From NCBI GenBank assembly GCA_002308995.1, contig DBWQ01000006.1, positions 27,966-91,965 of the forward strand: 64,000 bases of DNA, written 5' to 3'. Below, piece by piece: positions 39,501-47,427 of this stretch. This DNA comes from Clostridiales bacterium UBA1234. GTDB lineage: Bacteria > Bacillota > Clostridia > TANB77 > UBA1234. The notes beneath the pieces are model-generated. The model made no database searches. It saw nothing but the letters and a program-made list of their open reading frames with translations, and was not told the origin of the DNA. Each line of letters begins with the position of its first letter. Position 1 is the stretch's first letter. The translations under genes and the position numbers were made by a program.

Positions 39501-39699
39501 AAAAGATATCAATTGCATTCATAACAATCTTAACGGCAATAAAAAGAAAGATTGCTAAAGATAAACAAAGGCATACAATTCCTAAAAATTGTCCAATCGG
39601 ATTAAAGACGAAAAACTTAATTGCATGAATCACTTTTTCGATTGTTTCTTTCGTTTTTACCGCAACTTGTTTTCCCTTATCGATAACCTCTTTTACCAT
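33502..39699 (-). CDS. giant membrane-anchored cell-wall hydrolase with M23 and SLT domains
   Basis: A 2065-residue protein with one transmembrane helix at about 38-62 and the rest outside. The M23 peptidase region spans about 1350-1530: H and D in AHDGELAGDNALDLV, YCHFKRWP, and the HLHFEA zinc motif (about 1500). A peptidoglycan-binding-like segment follows (LKFMQESLKKAGYY near 1780), then a lytic transglycosylase domain (catalytic Glu in ADNESGF near 1855, GLMQVGPQTA near 1885). Residues 60-1340 are highly charged, contain a 10-residue tandem repeat, and match nothing I know. Two peptidoglycan-cutting activities on one anchored scaffold suggest a wall-spanning machine, perhaps in conjugation, secretion or sporulation. 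Confidence 0.75.
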   Translation of the reverse strand: MVKEVIDKGKQVAVKTKETIEKVIHAIKFFVFNPIGQFLGIVCLCLSLAIFLFIAVKIVMNAIDIFFNDDYAGVSTTEDYEVIVGTMSSSGYDAYVSEEKWQDYSAFEYAVLMDVAEFIYYNQDYLVDALDESGHTVMKKDADGKDTGEAEMTSAVFPEGIVHTSYNQEGYIEGEERPGHERFKKKDWQAFAVEGQKGAEHSVTEKNDEDRKLLGGNRNVYTPRLIYEIADHEYEEEAFSLMPYITVVREDIELNYFLFDDAKNPYRKDSNHPELTIELQEWRKSTKDTYGDNLKDIKLTNPNTGKEMVSGDNALEPVRFSAELNQYNYFMPVSAYKKDILEEYHDNEMVMGVQQKFGDSNGSNGAGGNSDKKDGIEKKYIGADRYDFVKEGETDANGKEKRNYYGDDVYYIEQAKHIVYKIPLKILINRYLPKATLLTAWYMVKTDEKDGEEGGSTTTFDIDKLLTTIKEIYNYGCYRSNEDYDKVTDENGRIFTFKYNITGKIDENGKKQKGGAGGEIRIPDISDDGEGFDTDNVEAVQYDDYGRIIRDEEGKAIKGDKEIKYTAQEKTNRGTFIYFQQFGLETQRYEKYKVYLGPSGENLLDAKNKKGLDVLASGDEARPVAESPSIDYLTREKVNMIEALNLNLKDIHYYYRDLNNDQKMKILGIDEYGNFDDDGDPDVVGWTINGTKTIFSSNEEMKEELSKYINGEEDVENSETNDAEDENSETNDADDESSETFDLGAFLSSIQFIHGVGDFPLKFRTAMNYTDKTKDEVRYSGDEYEKIKSNFLYNTDLSLTARNTTGIKDGIWFPEVAKKWVPLAEQMVYSTEDTDWEGEHYWNDVDYIGGKKQVQISQKGRSGDDGEWIYNNLRINKFYIPAEIVNYYELMKEKYHEDELEVKKHPDEWYYKPNEDYSFYNQDYTNLDDNDDEYIEQDMDFQVNKLIAHWYDLLTGDDGKPVDKEEWEEGRNKLEEAYLDALMYDGAEEDRKLYLDTKKHYREEDSLTGANIIYEMDLTVVRDAKKEYVGGTMEDAKKHIFLEKGFDKLEYATEVEYLYSNSAELYVNKGDERNKTKNSDAIHNPDGEEVFNGEYRVNYYWMPLYTVKEKKLEMRQAIHHRRMPALFVEDVEMWSKRTNYYNIVTMNPISYRNMRYLIPDSINSLGIENLELKERAAYRTETFKEFFDKKSEEDPPAIKEADVLNMLIQWEKYGDESNEVAYAFMRELYKLIIEIRDSGKGLMEKSYSYLYIPYTISNFDDATTQLVFWTERLAATEGDDELTEAEQLQTRTKGYEPRWQNLEYDEYDECITSGKEGTSGKETFGVYAVFPYGSPYIRAYAVLEGYGSIQSQKAHDGELAGDNALDLVSRKKIEEIYRHQSGTPKYIYFYELNRRTTAYMRAGNRKVDAFLMAEEDLNKELKSHALYSPIVAIAPGVVTKVKYDSRSGFQVKIAHTLRNQAGGSASCNSFYCHFKRWPRVEVGDKVGAGTVLGYEGTTGRSTGYHLHFEALSSEARGGENGPQGYIEPIFNPFFYYDKMEKALEDEEMKKLALGSPYFSLDRTIMPQFQLNKDYFYIEGLKLKDGYEIKAEDAKEPTASYKHDEPYSDGTMDMVWGNNVPYTPLTKDLNHFWDINLLNSTTEYQKELGFVLGDDGHTPNKKEDGFPIGDFADGPDVSFEDDVTSNPEYFLKEDNGEYTKFIEERLDWKKWFAVQMAEYKSPRVVPYYNGPEDKDNNGQELSGEALRDLKFMQESLKKAGYYRKAKVEFEPNYGEFTDEFKEVVKEMQKDLEKKDYKSKKDGKLTLETVYLYNTMMQYTKKENQDEMAKRVSYNSAVDLSDEAAVLWSIADNESGFISLTEKDGSQHKELYYKLEKKDFNKDQGLMQVGPQTAIRRYEEDDVESGDAVLFIRQPMRNTNVGIELLKEYMILVYRDFSGDLIKCRNLLLYDAKGTRSDGKEIKVDQYWKDLIKTKDDSLMKLQEKNDKLEQKEPYPWCDPQDCDKLFVYALAYRAFVYEREVGNDVYWDYEENKWEDLYEKVIENAPEGNVQNFIEKYKEYMTDGGK
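37480..37560 (-). repeat. short tandem repeat inside the giant gene
   Basis: A 30-bp unit, repeated about 2.7 times, encodes NSETNDAEDE-like decapeptides around residues 715-740 of the giant protein. Acidic, probably a flexible linker. Confidence 0.8.
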
Positions 39700-39728
39700 A
39701 TCAATCTCTCCTCTCTCGTATATATATA

Positions 39729-39757
39729 ATTATACACTAATTTAAATATAGAGGCAA
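39729..39757 (-). promoter_or_regulatory. sigma-A promoter of the giant M23/SLT gene
   Basis: On the minus strand TTGCCT (39757-39752), a 17-base spacer and a perfect TATAAT (39734-39729), about 30 bases ahead of the ATG. A vegetative promoter argues against a purely sporulation-specific role. Confidence 0.7.
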
Positions 39758-39787
39758 GAAATTACCTATTTTTTATGATGAATTTTC

Positions 39788-39816
39788 GCATATTTGACAG
39801 TTTTTTGACGATACTA
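39788..39816 (+). promoter_or_regulatory. candidate sigma-G/sigma-F promoter of gpr
   Basis: GCATA (39788-39792) and GATACTA (39810-39816) are 17 bases apart, close to the sigma-G consensus (GHATR, CATWHTA). In Bacillus gpr is transcribed by the forespore sigma factors, so the position is expected. Confidence 0.5.
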
Positions 39817-39833
39817 TCAACAGGAGATGATTT

Positions 39834-40755
39834 TTGTTGAATTTTGAAGTCAGAACGGATTTAGCAGTGGAAAATAAAGAAATCTATGAAAAAGCCAAAA
39901 AAATAGAAAATTCCATTCCTGGTATAGAGATAGAAAGTGACTTTTCTCACTCTTTTTTTCATATTACAAGAGTAAGAATCACCTCAAAAGAAGGAGAATG
40001 TGCCTTAAATAAGCCAATTGGCACCTACATCACCTTAGAATCGGATCAAATGACAATGCAAGTGGAAAAAGCCGAAAGAGAAATCATCCAAAAAACAGCC
40101 AAACTCATTCAAGAAGTATCAAAACTAACCCCTTCAGACGCTGTTTTCATCGTAGGACTTGGCAATCAAAAAGTTACGCCAGATAGTTTGGGACCGAATG
40201 TCATTGAAAAAATCCAAGTCACAAGACATTTATTACATTATACCCCTGAGTACCTTCCCCCTCATACAAGGTCAGTAAGTGCCGTGGTTCCTCGGAGTAC
40301 TAGGTACCACAGGAATTGAGACATCTGATATCATAAAAGGAATTGTAGAAAAAACCCATCCTAATCTTGTCATAGTCATTGATGCCCTTGCCTCAAAAAA
40401 TATGGATCGCATTAGTAAAACTATTCAAATTTCTGATACTGGTATTATCCCTGGTTCTGGCGTTGGCAATCGTCGCTTTGCAATCACCAAAGAAACATTG
40501 GGAGTCCCTGTCATTGTGATTGGAATTCCTACCGTTGTTGGTGTTCCCACAATTGTTGAGGAAGCCATGCAATATGCCATTCATAAACTTCCTAAAGCTG
40601 AAGAAAAAAAGGTATTAGAAGATACCAATTATTTAAAAGAAATCTTAGAAAATAAAAAATTTGATTTGATGGTAACGCCGAAAGACATCGATGACATCGC
40701 CGATACTCTTTCCAACATTCTTGCTGAAAGTATTAATACCGCTTTATTTTCTTAA
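39834..40755 (+). CDS. gpr: GPR spore protease, read through a +1 frameshift at CGG
   Basis: The germination protease that degrades small acid-soluble spore proteins; an aspartic-type peptidase made as a zymogen in the forespore. It starts at TTG (39834) behind AGGAGA. Recognisable are RTDLAVE (residues 6-12, around the propeptide cleavage region), FIVGLGNQKVTPDSLGP (near 105), VIDALAS and DTGIIPGSGVGNRR. The zero frame meets CGG at 40293-40295 and stops eight codons later. Skipping the C yields VPGVLGTTGIET, the strongly conserved GPR sequence, and 306 residues in total. Gpr is needed for germination, so a true null would be surprising. Confidence 0.88.
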
Positions 40756-40764
40756 AGTAAAAAA

Positions 40765-40800
40765 TGCACAGTATCTTTTTTGGTTAAAGATTACTGTGCA
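40765..40800. terminator. bidirectional terminator between gpr and holA
   Basis: A stem of TGCACAGT-ATCTTT against AAAGATTACTGTGCA with one bulged base. T tracts occur on both strands. It overlaps the holA stop codon. Confidence 0.8.
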
Positions 40801-41742
40801 ATCCATTTTTCAATTCCTATTTGCAAATCTATTTTTCCCACTTTGGCATCCACATCCAATTGCGCTAATTCTTGAATTCTCTTTATGAGTTCTTTTTCTT
40901 CAAAACGTTTGGCCTGTTCTTTATATTTATTCGCAGCATATACAGATTTAGTGCTTAAATAGTTCATAGGGTCTTTTCCGCTTTTAAGTGCTTCCTTCGC
41001 AATCAATAGTGATTTAAAATGTTTGGCAATCATAATAGCAATCTTTTGAATCGGCTCTTTGCTATCTAGTAAATCCCTTAAGCATTGTAAGGCTTTTCCG
41101 TGGATTTTGATATCCCAAACTATCTGTCAAATCAAAAATAATAACCTCAGCATTACGAATACATAACTTATCAATGTCTTCTTTGATAATCCTTTTAGTA
41201 TCCATCGCATAAGAAATCAGCTTATCGATTTCATTTTTTAAATTCTGTTTTTGATTTCCACAAAGTGTTATCATATAAGAAATATCGCTATTAGCAATTG
41301 TAATGCCTTCTTTTTCAAAAAAACCCTTTGCCCATCCACATAGTTCATTTTCTTTTTTGGAATCACAGACATAACAAGTACCATGCTTTTGCACAAACTT
41401 ATAAAGCTTACTACTACTAGCAAATTCTCCTACAAATACCACACAAACAGAATCGTCTAAAGCAGCAAGCTCTTCTTCTAGCTGAGGGGTAAGAATTTCA
41501 TTTTTTTCAGACTTTGTTTCCTCTTTTGTCGATTGCTTGCTCTCTGTCTTCACCACAATGAGTTTTTTCTCATAGCCAAATGCATACGTATTCATTTCAC
41601 TAGATAAACTACCCACCGTATCTTGATCTAAAACAATATAATTAATTCCTTTTTCTAAGGTGCCAAATTCGTTTTTAATGGTTTCTAACATCTCAGCTTT
41701 GTCATAAGACTCATTGCCTGTTATTAAATACAAATTTTTCAT
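40791..41742 (-). CDS. holA: DNA polymerase III delta subunit, read through a +1 frameshift at CGG
   Basis: The clamp-loader delta subunit, which opens the sliding clamp. The N-terminal AAA+-like domain begins KNLYLITGNESYDKAE; the middle has GWAKGFFEKEGI and NEIDKLISYA; the C-terminal collar domain ends with LIKRIQELAQLDVDAKVG. The zero frame contains CGG at 41100-41098 and reaches a stop 12 codons later. Skipping the C gives NPGKALQCLRDLLDSKEP, which matches the family (KAL..LRDLL) much better than the unshifted frame, and continues to a normal 316-residue length. holA is essential, so the product must be made. Confidence 0.87.
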
Positions 41743-41763
41743 CACATTTCTTCTTTCACATTT

Positions 41764-42252
41764 TTACTTAATTGGCTCTGCAAATCTACAAGAATGCGCA
41801 TGGCACATAGCAATCGCCATCGCATCCGTGGTATCATCTAACTTAGGAATTGTTTCTAAGTTTAAAATCTTTTTAACCATCATTTGTACCTGCTTCTTCT
41901 CTGCTCTTCCATATCCAACCACTGCTTGTTTTACTTGCAGTGGCGTATATTCATAAATAGGAGTATTGGTTTTAGAAGCAGCCACCAATACCATGCCTCT
42001 TCCTTGTGCCACGCCAATAGCAGTGGTTGTATTTGTATTAAAAAATAATTCCTCAACAGCAATTGCATCTGGATGATATTCCTCTATTAACTCTATCATA
42101 TCATCATATATTTTTTCCAATCGTTTAGGAAATGCAACACCTGCTTTTGTTTCAATTGCTCCTGCTTGAATCAGTTTAAAATGATTTCCTTGATAATCAA
42201 TAACACCAAAACCAGTAATTGCATATCCTGGATCAATTCCAATAATTCTCAT
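41764..42252 (-). CDS. ruvC: crossover junction endodeoxyribonuclease RuvC
   Basis: The Holliday junction resolvase, about 162 residues from MRIIGIDPGYAITGFG. Catalytic acids are Asp 7 (IDPG), Glu in VEELFF (near 67), and the C-terminal DDTTDAMAIAMCH pair (near 140). The open frame extends 17 codons upstream to an ATG overlapping the stop of the preceding gene (TAATG), so translational coupling from 42303 is possible, but the family starts at MRIIGIDPG. Confidence 0.93.
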   Translation of the reverse strand: MRIIGIDPGYAITGFGVIDYQGNHFKLIQAGAIETKAGVAFPKRLEKIYDDMIELIEEYHPDAIAVEELFFNTNTTTAIGVAQGRGMVLVAASKTNTPIYEYTPLQVKQAVVGYGRAEKKQVQMMVKKILNLETIPKLDDTTDAMAIAMCHAHSCRFAEPIK

Positions 42253-42302
42253 CGTTTTTCTTACATCCTCATTCAAAGATGTAAGCTTCTCCTTCCTAAA
42301 CA

Positions 42303-44189
42303 TTAAAATAAATTCTCAATCAGCATAGCTACACTCCATGCTTGCGCAAAAGCTCCTTTTGCTTTATCTTGTTTTTCCGCATCATAAATTTCGCAAACAT
42401 TGCCAACGCATCCATCGTGTAATAGTCCATAGTAGTCTATCTCGTCATTGTTCTTCTTGTAATACTTTTTATATGCCGCATTATAAAACATTAATAGAAA
42501 TGGCCATACCGTTCCTTGATGATAAGCGGTATCTCTCTCGTATACGCCACCAAAATAATAAGGGTGATAATCCTCATCTTTAGGGGACAAAGTTCTAAGG
42601 CCTTTCTTAGTATATAAAATGGGATATAAATATGCCATAATTTCACGAGCATGTTCTTTCGTAATTGGCGAAAAATCCAGTGATAATACAATCAATTGGT
42701 TAGGTCTAACTTTTTCACAAATAGGATCAATGGTATCATAAAGCCCTTCTTTCGCAAAAAACTTTTGAAAAGAGTGTTCCACTTTTTGTGACAAACTAGC
42801 ATCATATTTTTCGCCTAAAAAATTAGAAAACATCTCGACAATTTTTAAGGCATTATACCACAAGCCATTGATTTCAACTGCTTTTCCATACCTTGGTGTA
42901 GGGATAACGTCCCCCACCTTAGCATCCATCCATGTAAGTTGTGTGGTTTCATTTCCTGCACGAATCAGACCATCTTCCGGATCCATCTGAATGCCATACA
43001 TGGTTCCATTTTTATATGCTTCGATAATGGCAAGCATCGTTGGAAACATACTTTGAACAAAATCGAAATCATTCGTATATTTATAATATTGATAAATGGC
43101 ATTAATGTACCAAAGTGAAGCATCGACGCTATTATACGCACTACCGCCTTTTTCAGAGATTAGGTTTGGTACTAAGCCATCTTTGATATAGTCTTTAAAA
43201 CCAAGAATTATCTCTTTGGCATCGCGATAACGATTTAGTTTCAGTGTTAGTCCTTTTAACGCAATAAAAGTATCTCTCCCCCAATCACCAAACCAGGGAT
43301 ATCCTGCAATAATGGTTTTCCTACCATTTTTTTGAATCACAAAACTATCCGCTGCCATTGCAACAGTGCGTTGCCATTCTGTTGTACAACCTGCCATTTT
43401 GCATAGTTTTTCAAGTCTCACTTGTTCGCCTCGAATCAAATCTTTGGCTTTCACCTTTTGTATAAAATCATTTTTTTCATCTACATAGGCAATAAACTCG
43501 ACATCACCCTCAAAGTTTTTAGGAAACGCTATGCGAAAAGCGCCTGGCATATTGTGTGTTTCATATGCTTCTAATCCACGGTCATCCTCTTGGCGATAAT
43601 ACATATTTTTATAATACGTACGGCTATAAGGAAGATACTCTCCCTCTGCAATCGCCATATGAAGGGTAACTCCATGAGAATTTAAATGGACATTGACAGA
43701 AGTTTCTTCTACTTCTTGTGCAAGTTCAAAGCAATTACGGACTGAATGAAAATCGCGAAAATTCACAAAAGGCTTTAATTCTAATGTCACTTCTTCTTTT
43801 TGGGTTTTGACATGATAACAAATTGCAATTTTATTTTCACCATATTTCATCGCAATGTCTTTCGTTACTTTAACGCCCTTTGCCTCATACTCATAATGCG
43901 GTAAATAGACCTTAGAAAAAGACGTTTGATGAAGGTAACCTTTTTCTATAAAATTATTACACTCATTCGTAGATAAAGAGTATTCTTCTGAACGAAAAAT
44001 TAAGGACTCACTTATCTTAGAAAGGCATAAAAATCGTTCTCCATTTTCTCCCAATGCTGCAACTAATAGTCCATGGTACTTTCTAGTATTGCAATCACAA
44101 ATGGTACTAGAGGCATATCCCCCAATACCATTCGTAAGAAGCCATTCGTTTTTCAAATTACTCTCAAAACTATCTTTTGTAATTTCCAT
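42303..44189 (-). CDS. glycogen debranching enzyme (amylo-alpha-1,6-glucosidase type)
   Basis: A 628-residue (alpha/alpha)6-barrel glucosidase with an N-terminal beta domain. WLLTNGIGGYASSTICDCNTRKYHGLL (near 16-42) is typical of the bacterial/archaeal family. Residues YPWFGDWGRDTFIALKGL (near 297-314) hold a catalytic acid, and YHQGTVWPFL (near 565) is the other conserved block. It removes alpha-1,6 branches from glycogen, probably during sporulation or starvation. It is encoded 28 bases from the YvcK-like gene. Confidence 0.9.
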   Translation of the reverse strand: MEITKDSFESNLKNEWLLTNGIGGYASSTICDCNTRKYHGLLVAALGENGERFLCLSKISESLIFRSEEYSLSTNECNNFIEKGYLHQTSFSKVYLPHYEYEAKGVKVTKDIAMKYGENKIAICYHVKTQKEEVTLELKPFVNFRDFHSVRNCFELAQEVEETSVNVHLNSHGVTLHMAIAEGEYLPYSRTYYKNMYYRQEDDRGLEAYETHNMPGAFRIAFPKNFEGDVEFIAYVDEKNDFIQKVKAKDLIRGEQVRLEKLCKMAGCTTEWQRTVAMAADSFVIQKNGRKTIIAGYPWFGDWGRDTFIALKGLTLKLNRYRDAKEIILGFKDYIKDGLVPNLISEKGGSAYNSVDASLWYINAIYQYYKYTNDFDFVQSMFPTMLAIIEAYKNGTMYGIQMDPEDGLIRAGNETTQLTWMDAKVGDVIPTPRYGKAVEINGLWYNALKIVEMFSNFLGEKYDASLSQKVEHSFQKFFAKEGLYDTIDPICEKVRPNQLIVLSLDFSPITKEHAREIMAYLYPILYTKKGLRTLSPKDEDYHPYYFGGVYERDTAYHQGTVWPFLLMFYNAAYKKYYKKNNDEIDYYGLLHDGCVGNVCEIYDAEKQDKAKGAFAQAWSVAMLIENLF

Positions 44190-44216
44190 GATAATCTCCT
44201 ATCTATAGATATCGTA

Positions 44217-45620
44217 TTATCTTTTTTTCTCTTTTTTCTTTTTATTTGGTGAAACTACTACTTTCACATCTTTAAACAAGATGCTTTTCTTTTTCTTTTT
44301 ACTAAGACGTTTCATTTTAGATTTTACCGTATAATACTCAAGTGTACTTTGGTTATCTTTGAGTTCCATGTTATCGCAAATGACTTTTACAATCACATTT
44401 GCTAATTTTTTAGGATCATGATGAATATAGTTTTTATCATCTAGTGCTGTTAAATCTTCAATAATCAAATTTAAATTCGTATTCTTTAAAATGTGTTTAT
44501 CAATATCCACAATGTCGGATCCATTTTGATTATAACGTCTGATATATTCTGGCATAATGTCGCTATCAGAAACAATGCAATAATCAAACAATCCTTTTCC
44601 AATATGTTCTCCGATGACATGAATATAATCACTCACAGCAAAATTGTCCGTTTGATGAGGTTCTGTCATGATGTTAGAAATATAAATTTTAGTTGCCTCG
44701 CTTTTTTTGATAGCATCCGAAATTTCACGAATTAGTAAAATTGGCAAAATGCCCATATATAAACTTCCAGGTCCAATGATAATGACATCAGCTTCTTTGA
44801 TGCTCCTTATCACATCCGGTGCTGGTTCACATCTTTCGGGAACAATGAATAATTTTTCAATGGGTGATTTTCTTTCGCTAATTTTTTGAACAAGTTCCTC
44901 TTTTCCTACCACTCTGGTACCATCATTCAAAATAGCGCCAATATCCATTTGGTTAAGGGTTGCCGGAATGACTTTTCCATTCATAGCAAGAAGCTTAGAC
45001 ATGTGGTGAATGGCTTCTGATAAATTACCATTATGAAGATTACTTAGTGAATGAAGCATTAGGTTTCCTGCATTTTTTCCAAATAATTCCGAATCCATAT
45101 TACGATAATTAAGAAAGTCACGCGTCTCTTCCTCACATTCTGAGAGTGCAATCATCGCTTTTTTGATCCCCGTCACATCAATACTACTATTCATATCACG
45201 AGAATTTGATTTTCCAATCACACTCACAATTGCCGTAATATTATTAGAAAACACTTTTAGACTTTTTAATACCGCAGAAAGACCTTCCCCATCTCCTATG
45301 GCAACCACTTTTAAGTTTCTATCTAACATACTTTTATCATATAACAAATTTTTGATATTTAAATGACTATTATTGCTACTAGCACTATACTCTGCAATCG
45401 CCTGCAAAAGTCTTCTTTGTGCCATCATAAAACCTATGATAATTGCGAGGATGCCAAACACAAACATGAGTCCATAAATAATAGAACCCTTGATTTCTAG
45501 TTCTTGATTGGTAAATAACATAGCGACACTATAGCTAAGCATCCATGTTCCTACCAGCTCTAGAAATAACCAACGTTTCATTTTTAATCCTGAGCCAAAC
45601 CATTCTCCAAACACACTCAT
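44217..45620 (-). CDS. membrane-anchored, divergent YvcK/CofD-like protein
   Basis: A 467-residue protein with two N-terminal transmembrane helices (about 16-36 and 46-66), then a CofD-like Rossmann domain. Conserved parts include NNITAIVSV, GNLMLHSLSN, ADVIIIGPGSLYMGILP and YISNIMTEPHQTD, so it belongs to the YvcK group (control of cell shape and gluconeogenic growth; binds UDP-sugars). The canonical GGGTG is GDGEG and the canonical ADDGGSSGR is IGKSNSRDM, so nucleotide-sugar binding is probably altered. A basic tail follows. Its usual partners (rapZ, whiA) are absent; it lies by murB and sugar genes. Confidence 0.82.
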   Translation of the reverse strand: MSVFGEWFGSGLKMKRWLFLELVGTWMLSYSVAMLFTNQELEIKGSIIYGLMFVFGILAIIIGFMMAQRRLLQAIAEYSASSNNSHLNIKNLLYDKSMLDRNLKVVAIGDGEGLSAVLKSLKVFSNNITAIVSVIGKSNSRDMNSSIDVTGIKKAMIALSECEEETRDFLNYRNMDSELFGKNAGNLMLHSLSNLHNGNLSEAIHHMSKLLAMNGKVIPATLNQMDIGAILNDGTRVVGKEELVQKISERKSPIEKLFIVPERCEPAPDVIRSIKEADVIIIGPGSLYMGILPILLIREISDAIKKSEATKIYISNIMTEPHQTDNFAVSDYIHVIGEHIGKGLFDYCIVSDSDIMPEYIRRYNQNGSDIVDIDKHILKNTNLNLIIEDLTALDDKNYIHHDPKKLANVIVKVICDNMELKDNQSTLEYYTVKSKMKRLSKKKKKSILFKDVKVVVSPNKKKKEKKR

Positions 45621-45669
45621 CGTTTCTTCTTACCCTTCTATGTTAAAGTTCTGTCTTTTTTAGAGGAGA

Positions 45670-46545
45670 TTATGATTCTCCAATAATTTTTATCTCTGGT
45701 TCTAAATCAACGCCAAACTCATTTTTCACCTTATCTTGCACATATTGGATTAAGGCCAAAATATCCGTCGAGGTAGCTCCCCCATCATTGATAATAAATC
45801 CCGCATGTTTTTCTGATACTTTTGCGCCACCAATTTTAAACCCTTTTAACCCAGCATCTTCAATGAGTTTTCCAGCGAAATACCCTTCTGGTCTTTTAAA
45901 GGTGCTCCCTGCGCTAGGCTTTTCGATAGGTTGCTTTGCATTTCTACTTTTCATAAATTCTTGCATCTTAGCATCAATTTCATCATAATTGCCTTTGGCT
46001 AGCTGCAATTTAGATTCTAGAATAATCGCATCGCTTCCTGTAAACCTACTTCTGCGATAGCCAAATTGATGATCCGTAACGCGATGCACATTTCCTTCAA
46101 AATCAGCATATTCTGTCTCGACCACAACGTTGGCGGTTTCACCGCCATAGGCACTCGCATTCATCATGACGGCGCCTCCTAGTGTTCCAGGAATACCACA
46201 GGCAAATTCTAAACCCGTCAAAGAATGCTCTTTTGCTTCTTGCGCAAGCTTAGATAAATAAACGCCACTTTGCGCTATCATCATTTCTTCTTGAATTTGA
46301 TAATGATTTAGCCCTGTCGTTTTAATCACAAGCCCTCTAATGCCGCCATCTTTCACTAATAAATTACTACCATTACCAATGATGGTTTTTGGCACGTTAA
46401 GTTTCAAAAGGGCTATCATTTCTTCCTTGCTTTGAGGAATAACAAGAAAATCAGCCACACCACCTGTTTTAAAGGTAGTATGTTTGCTCATTGGTTCATT
46501 GGCAAAGATATTCTCTTTCGCCAAAATGTCATATAACTCATCCAT
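45670..46545 (-). CDS. murB: UDP-N-acetylenolpyruvoylglucosamine reductase
   Basis: A FAD-dependent reductase making UDP-MurNAc for peptidoglycan. It has 291 residues, with FAD-binding IIGNGSNLLVKDGGIRGLV (near 56-74), GIPGTLGGAVMMNASAYGGE (near 115-134), YRRSRF with the substrate-binding Tyr/Arg (near 163), the active Ser region in KPSAGSTFKRPEG (near 208), and the Glu near 285 (LEPEIKIIG). This is the short type II/B. subtilis-like form. Confidence 0.95.
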   Translation of the reverse strand: MDELYDILAKENIFANEPMSKHTTFKTGGVADFLVIPQSKEEMIALLKLNVPKTIIGNGSNLLVKDGGIRGLVIKTTGLNHYQIQEEMMIAQSGVYLSKLAQEAKEHSLTGLEFACGIPGTLGGAVMMNASAYGGETANVVVETEYADFEGNVHRVTDHQFGYRRSRFTGSDAIILESKLQLAKGNYDEIDAKMQEFMKSRNAKQPIEKPSAGSTFKRPEGYFAGKLIEDAGLKGFKIGGAKVSEKHAGFIINDGGATSTDILALIQYVQDKVKNEFGVDLEPEIKIIGES

Positions 46546-46569
46546 TGACTTGATTCCCCCTCTATTTCT

Positions 46570-47427
46570 TTACAAATACTCTTCTAAAAATGATGCACCG
46601 ATAATTCCCGCATCATTTTTTAATGTTGCCGTCTTAATATTCAAATCATACGTATATTTATTATATATCTTTTCAGCAATCAGTGCTTTTAGCTTCGGTA
46701 AAAACTTCTCACCATACTCTGCAAGACTTCCTCCAATGACAAGCATTTCCACATCATATAAGTTGATGATATTCGCAAGGCCTTCTGCCATATTCTCAAT
46801 ATAATCATCTAATATTTTTTGAATAATGGAATTTCGCTCACTTAAATAAAAAATTTCTTTTAAATCATTGAGTTTCGTCATACGTTTTAAGGCAGAGACA
46901 GAAGCATACTTCTCAAAGCAGCCTTTTCTTCCACATTTACAAGGAATACCGTCCTTTTCAATCACCATATGCCCTACTTCACCAGCAGCACCCGTAGTAC
47001 CAGTATATAGAAAGCCATTAATAAAAATCCCAGCACCTATTCCTGTGCCAAATGTCACAAAAGCATAATTCGAAAATAATCTACCATCTGCAATTTGATA
47101 TTCAGCAATCGCAGCACAATTAGCATCATTTGAAACATAGATGGGAAGCTTCGTTTTTAGATAATCTCTAATTTCGACATCTCTAAAAGGAAGATTACAC
47201 GTATAATTGACCAATGTGTCACTGGCAATTCCAGGGACGCCAATTCCAATACAATCAATCTCATCCGATTCATTCTCATGAATAAACTCATTGATAGGAT
47301 TTAAAATATCTTCTAGTAAAACATCTTCATGTGGATAACTAAACTCCGCCTTTTGAAGAAGATTACCACTATCATCTACTATTCCCATTCCAACATGTTT
47401 CCCACCTATATCGATTCCTATATTAAT
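46570..47427 (-). CDS. ROK family sugar kinase with an apparent ATT start codon
   Basis: A glucokinase/ROK kinase of about 285 residues. The N-terminal phosphate loop NIGIDIGGKHVGMGIVDD is present only if translation begins upstream of the first ATG (47388). The only well-placed codon is ATT at 47427, eight bases after AGGAGG; no ATG, GTG or TTG exists between the TAG at 47442 and 47388. The protein then has VSNDANCAA (catalytic Asp), FGTGIGAG, EVGHM and the zinc motif CKCGRKGCFE, all intact. It probably phosphorylates glucose or an amino sugar, consistent with murB beside it. Confidence 0.85.
   Translation of the reverse strand: MNIGIDIGGKHVGMGIVDDSGNLLQKAEFSYPHEDVLLEDILNPINEFIHENESDEIDCIGIGVPGIASDTLVNYTCNLPFRDVEIRDYLKTKLPIYVSNDANCAAIAEYQIADGRLFSNYAFVTFGTGIGAGIFINGFLYTGTTGAAGEVGHMVIEKDGIPCKCGRKGCFEKYASVSALKRMTKLNDLKEIFYLSERNSIIQKILDDYIENMAEGLANIINLYDVEMLVIGGSLAEYGEKFLPKLKALIAEKIYNKYTYDLNIKTATLKNDAGIIGASFLEEYL

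Noticed and set aside
40756..40790. Expected rpsT and spoIIP next to gpr and holA
   Set aside because: Neither gene is present between gpr and holA or nearby; the local order differs from that of many Firmicutes.
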